Assembly: GCF_945859705.1 (NCBI RefSeq)
Contig: NC_079135.1
Span: 20,586,501 to 20,650,500 of the forward strand
DNA from: Episyrphus balteatus
Taxonomy: Eukaryota; Arthropoda; Insecta; Diptera; Syrphidae
Direction: 5' to 3'
Length of the DNA stretch: 64,000 nucleotides
Part shown: one piece after another, positions 23,201-34,400 of the stretch
Layout: the number at the start of each line of letters is the position of its first letter
How positions within the stretch are numbered: the stretch's first letter is position 1
Made by a program: the position numbers and the translations under genes
Notes under the pieces: model-generated
Database searches by the model: none
What the model was told of the DNA's origin: nothing
The model's input: only the letters and a program-made list of their open reading frames with translations

Positions 23201-26200
23201 TCCGAATTTCATCATTTCTTAAAAAAAAAACACCCACTCAAGATAATTTTGTAGGTTCTTAGTTCTTACAAAAGAACCATAACTTTTTCACCAAGTTTAA
23301 AAAATTTAACAGAATTTATGTCAGCTGTTATGGTACGTTTCTCAGACATAACTAAACTAAAAACTTTATGGATTCCAACCATCATTAATTCATCCCGAAT
23401 TTCATAATGTTTTTCACATGGATTTCGGTTATATTTTACTTATTAAATTCAAAAACCAAGCACCCTTGTTTTTAATCGGCAATAACTTTTCTAAGAGCAA
23501 TCGTATTGACTTTATTTTTATGTCATTTGATTCAGCATAAAAAAAAAAACTCAAAAACATGTGTCATAATATGATGATATTTTTTCCTTCTGGTCCGCGT
23601 ATATACTTTTTATCCTTGGTTCTTATCCCAAAAGCAAACGTTTTGCCAAAGTTTCATGAGTGTAACAATTTTTTTTTAAATGCCTATTTTACCTATACCT
23701 GTACTAAATCTCAACACATTGTTTTTTTCTTGATGGATTTTTCAAATAGTTTTGCTTGAAAAAATTAAAGATAAAAAGAAAATTCGAAGCACCATAACTT
23801 TTTTAATTTTCTCGTTTTTAATTTACAGATCTTTTAATACCGACTTATCATGCTGCAGTGAATTTTCCAATTCCACCATTACGTCCATCTTATGGCAGTT
23901 ACATTTTATATGCAATTTATATGTTCATGCCTCTAAGTGACAACTGGCATGCTACTATCTTAGGTATAGCAGCAACAATTTGTTACATGGTCAATTTTGC
24001 CATGGTAACATACCGACTTGATGATCATATTCTAATCAAAACCATTTCGGAGGCGATATTCCTAGGATGTGTAAATTTATTAGGAATTTACTTTCGTTTT
24101 ATGAAAGAAATTGCAATTCGAACAACATTCCTCGATCGACGAGAGTGTATAGAAGAGAATTTATTGCTACGATATGCAAGAGATCAGGAGGTAATATTTA
24201 AAGAAGCTTTATACAAGTTAAATTTATAGAAACTTGTGTTTTCTTAGAAAAGCCTTTTTCTTAGCATCATCCCAGCTCAAACAGCTGACAAAATTGAGCG
24301 AGAAGTCAGAGAACGTATTGAACACATGAAAGTCGAAAACAGACATCGCAGATCATCTTTGGACAGAGGGTAATTTGTTAAAAGGTTTAAAAAGATTTTT
24401 TTTATTCAACTTATTTTATTCTAGAAATCCACACACACACAGATCAATTAAGCGTTGGAGACGTCCTGACACTGGGTAAGATTCTTATCTTTCAAAAACT
24501 TTCTTTGTTTATGAAAAAGTTCTCCAAATTTCTTAGAAAATTATTTATTGAATCCCATTCGGAGGTCTCTGTTCTCTATGCCGACATCGTAAACTATACC
24601 CATTTGACAACTACGCTCGATGTCAAGACCCTTGTCGAAACCATTCATGATCTTTTTGTTAAATTCGATCAAGCTTCAGAGGTGTTTATGACCATTATTT
24701 CTGACCAACTTAAGTAACTTTTCCCTTTTCCCTCAGGAATACAATGTCCTTCGAATAAAATTCTTAGGAGATTGTTACTATTGTGTGTCAGGAGTTCCCG
24801 TTAAAAATGATCATCATGCCAAAAGTTGTGTCGATCTTGGTTTGCGTATGATCAAGGACATTCGTGAAGTTAGGTACTTATGCATAAATTTGATGAAAAA
24901 TAATAATTTGAAGTTCAAATTGATGCAGTTGCAACTTTTAGAACAAAGCGACAATTGGATATTGATATGCGAATTGGTGTGCATTCGGGTAGTATACTTT
25001 CGGGTGTTATTGGGGTCTGTAAGTGGCAATATGATATTTGGTCAAAGGATGTCGATATTGCTAATCGTTTGGAATCCACCGGAGCAGCTGGGTGAGAATC
25101 ATTGATTTTTAACTAAAAACAAAAAAAAAATATTTTCTTGGTCAATTTTAAGGCGTGTTCATGTGAGTCAACAAACTTTGGAACTCCTTGATGGCGAGTA
25201 TATGTATGAGGAAGGCACTCAAATGGCTAAAGAAGATGAGGTTTTGAATAAATATCAAATTCGAACGTATCTTATTAAACCACAGAGAGTAAGTTAATCA
25301 TTTTTCATTTAAAAAACTTTAGGGGTCTTAAATTTTTTTTTTAATATTGTCAGTTCTACCAAACAGGAGAATATAAAAGACAGTCAATAGGAGCTCGACG
25401 ACGAATGATTGAATCCAACAGAGTACTTCAATTCTAAATTTTTGAAACTTTATTCTTTAACAATTTTTTACAAATTTTCTAGGGTCCCAAAGTTGATAAT
25501 TCGATAAATTTCATGCAAAACACCATTGAGCAGTATAATCAAATTCGTATCCAAGCTAAGCTTGAAATGAGTCGGGAATTAGATAAAATGCCAATCGGGA
25601 AATTTCAGTAAGGACCTTTAACAAATTTATAGGGTCTTAAGATGATTTTTAATTACTTTATTTTGCAGTGCTTCGAAAATATGTTTTGGACCACCTAAAA
25701 GACTTACACAAGATGAAATGGAAGAACAGACTTTCAGGAGTAATGTTACAACAATTTGTTTATTTTTCAAAGATTGGCGATGGGAGTTTATGTATATGAT
25801 TGAGCCTGATGTGATGTTGAAGTATAGCATACTTATAGGATTTATAACATATTTTGGCATACTGTCAATACAAGCAATCAATCAACCGTGAGTATTAAGT
25901 AGTAAGTAGTAAGTAGTAAGTAGTAAGTAGTAAGTAGTAAGTAGTAAGTAGTAAGTAGTAAGTAGTAAGTAGTAAGTAGTAAGTAGTAAGTAGTAAGTAG
26001 TAAGTAGTAAGTAGTAAGTAGTAAGTAGTAAGTAGTAAGTAGTAAGTAGTAAGTAGTAAGTAGTAAGTAGTAAGTAGTAAGTAGTAAGTAGTAAGTAGTA
26101 AGTAGTAAGTAGTAAGTAGTAAGTAGTAAGTAGTAAGTAGTAAGTAGTAAGTAGTAAGTAGTAAGTAGTAAGTAGTAAGTAGTAAGTAGTAAGTAGTAAG

Positions 26201-28339
26201 TAGTAAGTAGTAAGTAGTAAGTAGTAAGTAGTAAGTAGTAAGTAGTAAGTAGTAAGTAGTAAGTAGTAAGTAGTAAGTAGTAAGTAGTAAGTAGTAAGTA
26301 GTAAGTAGTAAGTAGTAAGTAGTAAGAGTATTATCTTACATTTTCCAGACAAAGCGATATGTTCTGGGTTATAAATGCATTAGCTGGAGCCCTTCTAACA
26401 GGATTTCTCCTCATAACTTGGTACAAAAAACTATGGATTATGTTTAACCCATCGGAGGAAGATGATTCATCAGATCAACAAAATCGTGGTAAGCCTCACA
26501 ATAAGATTTCCCAATACTTTTACAACTTATCGGATATATGGATGCGCAGTATATTTGCAAGATGTTTTATTTATTTGACCATGGTAACAACACTTTGTGC
26601 AAGTTCAATGCTTCAATTGGTAAGTAAAAGGTTTATCTTTTTGAGGGTCTTCTTGAGACTATTTAATTTCTTCTTTAAAGATGGATTGTCGACAATTTGA
26701 AGAAATTTCACAAAATTCAAATACATCTCAACTAACAGGCGGAAGACACAGTTTATGCTTTAATCCATGGGTAAGATTACAGTAGTAAAAAAGGCAATAA
26801 TAGTTAACTATTTTTCCACACAGGCTATAACAGAGAGTTTAGTTTTAACGATCTGTATGAACTTTCTATTCACCCGCATTCCATTTGCCATGAAATTTAT
26901 TGTTGGCGTTGTAATTGTCTTAGTTTATTCGTATTGTGTTGCTGTTAAATACGCCTACATTTACCACTTAAGTCCATCAACGAATTTGGGCTTAAATCCA
27001 GAATATTCACATTTATTGGTAATTTTTATTTCATTTGGAATATTTCATCTTATGGATCGACAAACAGAGTATATTTCCAAGGTTGACTATAAGTATGACC
27101 AATTTGAGAGCTTATGTAAGAACTTTTATAACTGGGTCAATTTATTTTTAGCTGGAAACGTCAATTACAGAAGAAACAGGAAGATGCTCATGTGACAAAT
27201 GAAACTATTAAAATATTGGTACACAATATTTTACCAGCTCATGTTGGTAAGTTCTAGGTTATGAAAGTTTAAGTCAAGTTTAAAAGAAGTTTTTAAATTT
27301 TATAGCTGAATTGTACATGTCCCGAAAGATGAAAAATGAACATTACTTTGAAGAATATGACAATGTTGCTGTTATGTTTGCCACAATTCGGAATTATGAT
27401 ACAGAAAAAGTGGGCTTGAGAGTTCTAAATGAAATAATCTGTGATTTTGATGAGAAAGTAGGTTAAAATTGATAAACCTTGAAAAGTTCTAAGATTGAGG
27501 TTATTTTTCAGTTACTTTCATACCAAGGTCAATTGAAAATTGAAAAGATCAAAGTAGCTGGCTGGTCTTATATGGCTGCTTGTGGTTTAGATACAAATAG
27601 ATGTGAATCAACAACAGTTCGAGCAAGTCACAGATCTTCAGGACTTATGCCAAATGGACGAAGAAGTTACAATACCAGTAACTCTACTACTTTCTTCTAA
27701 CCTTTTTTTATAATACACTTTTTCTCTTTTTATTAGCACTTCGTTGTTCTCCAAGCATGGATCCAAATGGTGAAGTATCACCAAATTTACCATCAACATC
27801 TTCGAATATTACTACAGCCAAGTCAAGACAGAGAAAAATAAGCAGTCGACAATCTAATAATGTGGTCTATGTTATGGCACAATTTGCTTTAGATCTTATG
27901 AAGACACTTCATAGTTTTAATGTTGAAAATCTTCAATGTGAAAGTAATCAATCGGATGCTGGAATGTTGAGGATTGGAATATCAAATGGCGAAATAATGG
28001 CTGGAGTTGTAGGTTCATCTAAACCTCATTATGATATTTGGGGTAATGCTGTTAATATGGCATCGAGAATGGATTCGACGGGTATTCCAGGATGTATTCA
28101 GGTAGTTTTGTTTAAAAGAATTAAATAGGCAAATTAATTGATAAATATTTACTTTTGCGTAGGTGACCCAGGATACAGCTGAAATTTTAATGTCATTTGA
28201 TATACAATGTAAATTTAGAGGAATGACATTTGTTAAAGGACGTGGCAATATACCAACTTATTTTGTTGGAATTGATGAGGATTTGAATTTTATAAAACAA
28301 AATCGACCGCTTGTGGATAGTTTAGAAATTGATTGTTAA
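20205..28339 (+). CDS. ACX-like transmembrane adenylyl cyclase, complete, 21 coding exons
   Basis: This membrane enzyme makes cyclic AMP from ATP. Coding exons: 20205-20312, 21310-21450, 21901-22060, 23829-24190, 24248-24369, 24425-24475, 24537-24681, 24737-24873, 24942-25091, 25153-25288, 25354-25422, 25483-25607, 25669-25887, 26349-26619, 26681-26770, 26824-27092, 27152-27246, 27306-27457, 27512-27677, 27737-28101, 28163-28339. They total 3510 bases (1169 residues) and every junction keeps frame. ATG 20205 is the first in frame after a stop at 20145. Layout: first membrane bundle about 50-215; C1 catalytic domain about 315-480 with metal-binding Asp 331 (VLYADIV) and Asp 375 (FLGDCYYC), spaced 44 as in known cyclases; second bundle about 655-840; C2 domain about 870-1155. 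C2 keeps Asp 1089, Asn 1096 and Arg 1100 (YDIWGNAVNMASRM) and Lys 1136 (FVKGRG). A Ser-rich insert (about 960-1030) enlarges C2. The sequence is closest in my judgement to Drosophila ACXA-E, male germline cyclases; which member is uncertain. Confidence 0.94.
22330..23475. repeat. Diverged tandem repeat in cyclase intron 3, marked by AAAAAACACCCTTT
   Basis: The word A(7-10)CACCCTTT(T/C) recurs at about 22672, 22793, 22940, 23071, 23221 (as ACACCCACTC) and 23458, roughly every 120-150 bp. The sequence between is AT-rich and only weakly alike. Around 22500-22690 the unit also appears inverted (TTGGTCCCAAAAA against TTTTTGGGACCAA, with AGTGTTTTTTCGAAG against CTTCGAAAAAAAAACAC). It lies wholly inside the intron 22061-23828. 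Confidence 0.6.
25896..26326. repeat. Heptamer tandem array (GTAAGTA)n filling cyclase intron 13
   Basis: About 61 essentially identical copies of the 7-bp unit AGTAAGT run without interruption. They lie in the intron between the exon ending 25887 (true donor GTGAGT) and the exon starting 26349 (acceptor TTTTCCAG). Without the array the intron would be about 30 bp. Each unit contains GTAAGT, the metazoan 5' splice-site consensus, preceded by A. Any use of these internal donors would retain the bases after 25887 and meet an in-frame TGA at once, truncating the enzyme near residue 642. Confidence 0.97.
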
Positions 28340-28353
28340 AAAAATAATACTAA

Positions 28354-28359
28354 AATAAA
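28354..28359 (+). terminator. Poly(A) signal of the adenylyl cyclase gene
   Basis: AATAAA lies 15 bases after the TAA stop. A second AATAAA at 28429-28434 is an alternative. Confidence 0.5.
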
Positions 28360-28799
28360 AAAATTTAGGTACTGATGTATCTACAAAATGTGGAGCTATT
28401 ATTTCAAAGTTTTCATCAAAATTTAAAAAATAAAAGAATATAGAAATTCGCTACATAAAGTGTTGACATAATAGGCGTTAAGAGAAGCAATTAGGTGGAA
28501 GAATTGAAACAAAACCTATTTGTCACACCCATAACATTGTTAAAGAATATGTTTGGTAAATTTTTCAACCTTTCAACCGTTTCATAGTAAAGGGGTACCG
28601 GATATAAATATTTATACATATGTACATTACCTAAATTATGAAAATTTGAAAATAAAAAAACTGACAAGCATTTATGTTTTTAACACATGCATTTAAATAT
28701 TGTAGGCCGAAAATAGTACTCTAATTTTGCAATGTAATAGTGGTCAAAAGTTTTATTAGGGTTTAAGGTTTAATAATGTGTAAAAAAAAAAAAATTCTA

Positions 28800-29092
28800 A
28801 TATCGTTCGTCTTTGGCTCGCCCAAATCGGTTGAATTTGTTAAGAAAAAAACGATTTTTTTTCCTTCGCTTATTATTTCGCAACTTCTTTACTAAGTGTT
28901 CAATATCAACAAATACATATAAGCTTAAACATTTTTTCTTGGAATTATCTTTCACGAGAAAGCCTTAAAATATTTAATATATTTTTATTGTATCCAAACA
29001 GCGCAATTAAAAAAAAAACATATATTTTAAAAATCTCTAAAAATCCAAATTTCTTCGATTTCTTCCTATATTTTGAGCGAGCCAAAGATATT
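28800..29092. mobile_element. Possible MITE with CTTTGGCTCGC ends
   Basis: CTTTGGCTCGCCCAAA near 28811 is mirrored by TTTTGAGCGAGCCAAAG near 29071-29088. The inverted match is about 16 bp with a few differences; flanks share an ATATT-like word. Old or partial element. Confidence 0.4.
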
Positions 29093-29307
29093 AATTTAAA
29101 ACAAATTGTAAACGCAGGATTTAATTTTGATGAGCAACACAACTTTTAAAAGCTATTACATTTTAAAATTCCATATTTTAGCATTTTGACACAACCTAAT
29201 GTACAGGTAATTGCTTTGTATCTTTTCATGGCACAGGACTCATTTTATCGTCTAGCATGCAAAAGTCATATAGTCTTTTTTAAATGCATTTGTTTTCCAT
29301 TGCAAAA

Positions 29308-30222
29308 TTTAAAGAAATTTAAAATTTGATATTTTGAAGAAATTTCAAAAGTAGTATAAAAAAATTAAATCTGTTTTTATAATTAATTAAACTCCGTTTT
29401 AAATTATCTTAAAAAAAAAAAAAACAAATATGCCATTTTATTTCTTGTATAAAAAGGTATATTTAGAAAAAAATTATCGAAAATTGTAATAGCCGTTTTT
29501 TAAAAAAATTAATTTTTATATATAAAATTTTTTTAATATTTTTCAAAAAAAAAGTTGGTATGCCATTTTGAAGAAATAATTAATTTACACATAAAAACTA
29601 AATTTCAAAATTTTTTATTGATCTGTTTTTAAAAAATTGATTTTTCAAAAAAAAATTTTGAAATATTTTTTAAAAATCCAAAAATGCGTTTTTTGAAAAT
29701 TTTCTAAAATTTTAATATAATCTTTACTTACACACTTTTGTATAAAAATTTTCATTTAAATCGGGTTAATGTTGTACGAGATATTCAGAAACGAAAAAAA
29801 CCGTTCTATGACAGGTACCGTTAATAACGGTACAAAAAATATTTTTTTTATTTAAAAAGTTGGCTCTTATGTGTAGTACTAAACACAAAAATTTTAATCA
29901 AAATCGTGATAGCCGTTTTTGAAAAAAATTAACTTTTCTATTTCCGTTATATGGCAGGTACCGTTAGTTTTGGTCATAAAAAAAAAATTTCCGCTCTAGG
30001 GAATCACCAAAAACTGCTAACTACCAAGTTTGAAGAAAATCACTTCACTCGTTTAGGGTGCAGCTCCAGATAGAGACAGACACACAGACAGACAGAATTG
30101 CCGGACCCACTTTTTTGGCATTCTCCATCATCGTAATGTCATGTAAAATTGTTATCTCAAGTTCGATTTTTTTTACGAATCCTAAACTTGCCCTATAGTA
30201 CCTATATCGCAAGTAAAAATAT
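29308..30222 (+). mobile_element. (AGAC)n-bearing interspersed repeat, copy 1 (5' truncated)
   Basis: This is the same about 950-1020 bp family found at 32806, 46308 and, in reverse, 62213. It runs from TTTAAAATTTGATATTTTGA to CCTATATCGCAAGTAAAA. Landmarks are the 19-nt palindrome GTACCGTTAATAACGGTAC (29815-29833), the word GGCAGGTACCGTTAG, a short AGAC microsatellite (30072-30096) and GCCGGACCCACTTTTTTGGC. The family resembles dipteran mini-me/DINE-1 elements, which carry a (GTCY)n tract; that link is inference. No coding capacity. Confidence 0.8.
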
Positions 30223-30574
30223 TTAATGCACACTTTTGCATTGAGTTTTTTTTTTTTTGCAATACAGAAAAATTTTATTCGTAATAGTTTACAATTAAAA
30301 TATTTTTTTTTTCAATGCAAATATTTTTCACTTGCAATAAAATTTTTTTTATTGCAAAGTATTTTTTATTTGCAATAAACATTTTTTTTAATTTCAAATG
30401 CATTTTTTTTTTAACTGATATTTTTACTAATCGGCTTTAGTAGAAAAAAAATATGATAGATGTCCTTGTGGTTATTGTTTTCCTTTTTTCAATCCACAAT
30501 ACAAAATGATGATATAACATCATTGCTCGCAAAATCACCAAAATCAAAAAAGTTATCGCTGTTGTCCGAATTAT

Positions 30575-30888
30575 CGTTTAAAGTTCTCTCGGTCCTCTAT
30601 TAAGTCTCTGTGCTAGACTTTTAACTTTCTCCAGTTTTTCCGGATCGAGGAGATTTATCCATGTATTTTTTAATCGATGGTGCCTCATCTCAGCCAATTG
30701 CTGCACATTCACCTCTATCATTAACATCAAAAAAGTCTTTGAATTGAGTTAATAATAAAGAATCTCTTAACTTCTCAACAACCAGGACCACTAAATTTGA
30801 GTCTTTCGTATTCTATCAACAATTCCCATTTCTTCTTCACCGTCAAAATAGTTGATAGGAGATGCCCGTAGTGGCAATTTTCTTTACC
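30575..30888 (-). pseudogene. Unrecognised decayed coding remnant
   Basis: On the minus strand three abutting frames give protein-like sequence: KKKWELLIEYERLKFSG, then VVEKLRDSLLLTQFKDFFDV, then VQQLAEMRHHRLKNTWINLL followed by DPEKLEKVKSLAQRLNRGP. Two frameshifts and a stop separate them. The residue composition (charged, helical, few low-complexity runs) differs from neighbouring AT-rich DNA. I do not recognise the family; a transposon-encoded protein or a gene fragment are both possible. Confidence 0.4.
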
Positions 30889-31433
30889 TTGTAGAATATC
30901 TTGGTTTAAGACAAAGTGGGCAGAATGCATCTTTTAGACTAAAATCCTTCATAACTTTTAATAAATTTTATTTTTTTATTATTTGAATGTATTTTATTTG
31001 TATAAATATATATATAATTATATGTATATGCACCACAGGACATTGTGCTTATTTTAAATGAATTTTTTCTGTTTTTATAATATTTTGTTTAACAAATTTC
31101 TTAACACACAATACTTCTTATAAGTATAAATACGTAGGTAATACGTTACATTACACACATAAATGTATTTTGAAAACATTATTGAGTACAAATATTTTTT
31201 TGTGCAGATCAAATCAAATGTGAATAAAATAAAAAAATATGATAAGTCTTAGAAAAAATATTATACATAAATGTAAGTAAATTGTAAGAAACTACAATAC
31301 AAAAAAAAAAATTAAACAATTTATATATAAATACAATACAAGTCGACAACCATAATTCGAAATAAAGCTTTTTGAGATTTAAGTATGATGTAAATTATGA
31401 AACACAAAATACGTTGCTATTTTTCAACTTTGT

Positions 31434-34400
31434 TTACTCATTAACTCCAGTGAGTAAAACTGCATCTTCTGGAATAGGCCTTCGCTTGAATTTTGGTTCT
31501 GTACTCAGATACATTACAAGGGCACCGAATACAACCATTAACACACCCATTATGTTAACCATTAGTCCAGATGTGGGAAGTGATGAATAAATGCCATTAC
31601 TGAAATTAAAATTTATTTTAAAATAATACAAAAAATTAATGTATTTTCGACTTACGGCATTGAGAAAAATGCTTTTTCTGTCAAACCCGTTAGGGCACTT
31701 GCAATCGATAATACAAATCCAAAAAGTCCAAAATAAATGTGGAAAGGCATGAGGGCGATTTTGAAGTTTTCTTTTGCTCCCGGATATAAATAGGCAATGA
31801 ATCCACCAATATATTGGCATAGAAACATAAATATAGCAGCACCGCCCAACCAGGAATGCAATGAGTACATGTTTGGAATGGGTGGAACTTTGAGGTTGTG
31901 CGAATCGAAGGAAGCCTTACCACCAAGTATGACTAAAATGAATGCTGCCATATGAATGGAGGCATGAGTGTACTTGAGGGTCTTCTTGCGGGTGTGGCGT
32001 AGTCCACGGTAGATGAGAATTGCTAAAATAATTCATAGGGATATGCAAATGTTAAGATAAATCTTTTAAGTTCGTAGGCAATTTATAAAAAAAAGTTAAT
32101 TTAAAATTTTTTTTTGAAAATAATCATATTTATCATAATATTATTATGTCTACACAAAACTTTAGGCTGCGAAAAAATGTATTCGAAAGCATTGGCATCA
32201 AAATGATTATGTGAATTTATTAGTGACCCATTCAAATTATATACATATATATAATGACAATCTTTTAAAAAACAACTTTAATATTTTGAATGAAATAACA
32301 AAAAAGGTCTAGAAACAAATATTTTTCCAAGTTTGTAAAATTTTATTAAAAATACATTTTTCATTAAAAATAAATTAAAATAAAAATATCTTTTTTAGCG
32401 CAAACAATTTTTTGAGGTACCTACATATATCCAAGGGATATTTCATATTTATTTGTTATATTTCAAAACAAAATGGGGAATTAAATTTTAAAATAATTAT
32501 TCCTAAACTTGTCGAATTTTGGAAAATGGGTTCTTGATTGCTTTTTTAAATTTATTAATATGCATAATTATTTAAGTTTTTAATATTATAATAATTAAAT
32601 GTCGTTCTTGCTATTTATAGTAAAAGTTGTTTAAAATGATAAAGTTTTGTGTAAAAATTTCTAAAAAAAAATAAAACTTGGTTATTTTTGGACGGTTTCG
32701 AACTCAAAACGAACTAAGCAGAGTTTTAATAAATCTTTTTTTTTTTGAAAAATGTTGGAGCAGTTTAAAAAAAGAAAACGTTTTCAAAAATATTAAAAAA
32801 ATAAATTGCACGACTGGGGTCGCACGTACTTGCTCTCATGCTTAAAGTAACTATAATGTTAAAGCTTTTTATTCAAGAAATTTAAAATTTGATATTTTGA
32901 AGAAATTTCATAAGTAGTATAAAAAAATTAAATCGGTTTTTATAATTAATTAAACTCCGTCATACATTATCTTAAAAAAAAAAACAAATATGCCATTTTA
33001 TTTCTTGTATAAAAAGGTATTTTTAGAAAAAAATTTTCGAAAATTGTAGGAGCCGTTTTTTAAAAAAATAATTTTTTATATATAAAAATGTTTTAACATT
33101 TTTCAAAAAAAAAATTGGTATGCCATTTTGAAGAAATAATTAATTTACACATAAAAACTAAATTTCAAAATTTTTCATTGATCCGTTTTCAAAAAATTGA
33201 TTTTTCAAAAAAAAATTTTGAAATATTTTTAAAAAAACCAAAAATGCGTTTTTTGAAAATTTTCTAAAATTTTAATATTATCTTTACTTACACACTTTTG
33301 TATAAAAATTTTTATTTAAATCGGGTTAATTTTGTACGAGATATTCAGAAACGAAAAAAACCGTTCTATGACAGGTACCGTTAATAACGGTACAAAAAAT
33401 ATTTTTTTATTTAATAAGTTGGCTCTTATGTGCAGTACTACACACAAAAATTTTAATCAAAATCGTTAGAGCCGTTTTTGAAAAAAATTTACTTTTCTAT
33501 TTCCGTTATATGGCAGGTACCGTTAGTTTTGGTCATAAAAAAAAAATTTCAATTTCCCCTCTAGGGAATCACCAAAAACTGCTAACTACCAAGTTTGAAG
33601 AAAATCACTTCACTCGTTTAGGCTGCAGCTCCAGATAGAGACAGACAGACAGAATTGCCGGACCCACTTTTTTGGCATTCTCCATCATCGTAATGTCATG
33701 TAAAATTGTTATCTCGAGTTCGATTTTTTTTACGAATCCTAAACTTGCCCTATAGTCGCAAGTAAAAAAAGAAAAAATGGTATCGCATTCCTAAGAGATC
33801 ATTATTAACAAATTATATGTATATAAAAACTTGTGTTTTTTATTTATTTTTACTGTTTTAATTTAATTTATTTAAAAAAAAAACTTATTTTCACATTTTT
33901 TATAGAGATAGAGACAGACCGAACGGCAGAACCCAATGTAATGTCTGATTATATCTTATCTTGAGTTCGATTTTTTTTTAACGAATCCTAAAACTTGGCT
34001 CATGAACCTATATCGCAAGTATCTAAAAATTCTCCAGTTCCAGGATACATTGAATTCGTCAAAAAATTAAAAATATAATGTATAATTTTTTGGATTTTTG
34101 ACAACTTTGCATTCGAAACTCTTTGCTTAATAAACAAAACTACGATATTTGCCCAAAGGATTTTAAAATCTACCAAGATAAAACTGGTTAACAAAATTAA
34201 ACTTTTTTTTTTTTGTTGTCGATACAAAAATATACTTTTCTGAAGGTTTTCGGTATGCTGAACTCGAATCTGAAGTAAAGAAAAATTAATCAGCCCCCGT
34301 TTTTGAAATATTACCGTTAGAAAATGCAGTAGTTCGGACCTTATTCTTTTAAAGGAAAATTTTTTGAGCATATTTAGTAACGGTTTTCATAAGTACTATT

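Larger units (their letters stand above)
28340..31433. other. Spacer between the adenylyl cyclase and cytochrome b561 genes
   Basis: The two genes converge here. The stretch holds a possible MITE at 28800-29092, a copy of the (AGAC)n-bearing repeat (29308-30222), a run of TTGCAATA-like words (30230-30420) and a decayed coding remnant (30575-30888). The region 30960-31433 is AT-rich, with nothing recognised beyond what should be the cytochrome b561 3' UTR. Confidence 0.6.

Noticed and set aside
25882..26352. 156-codon open frame on the minus strand, repeating LLLTTYY
   Set aside because: It is the translation of the 7-bp intronic array; seven codons equal three repeat units. It lies inside a spliced intron on the opposite strand.
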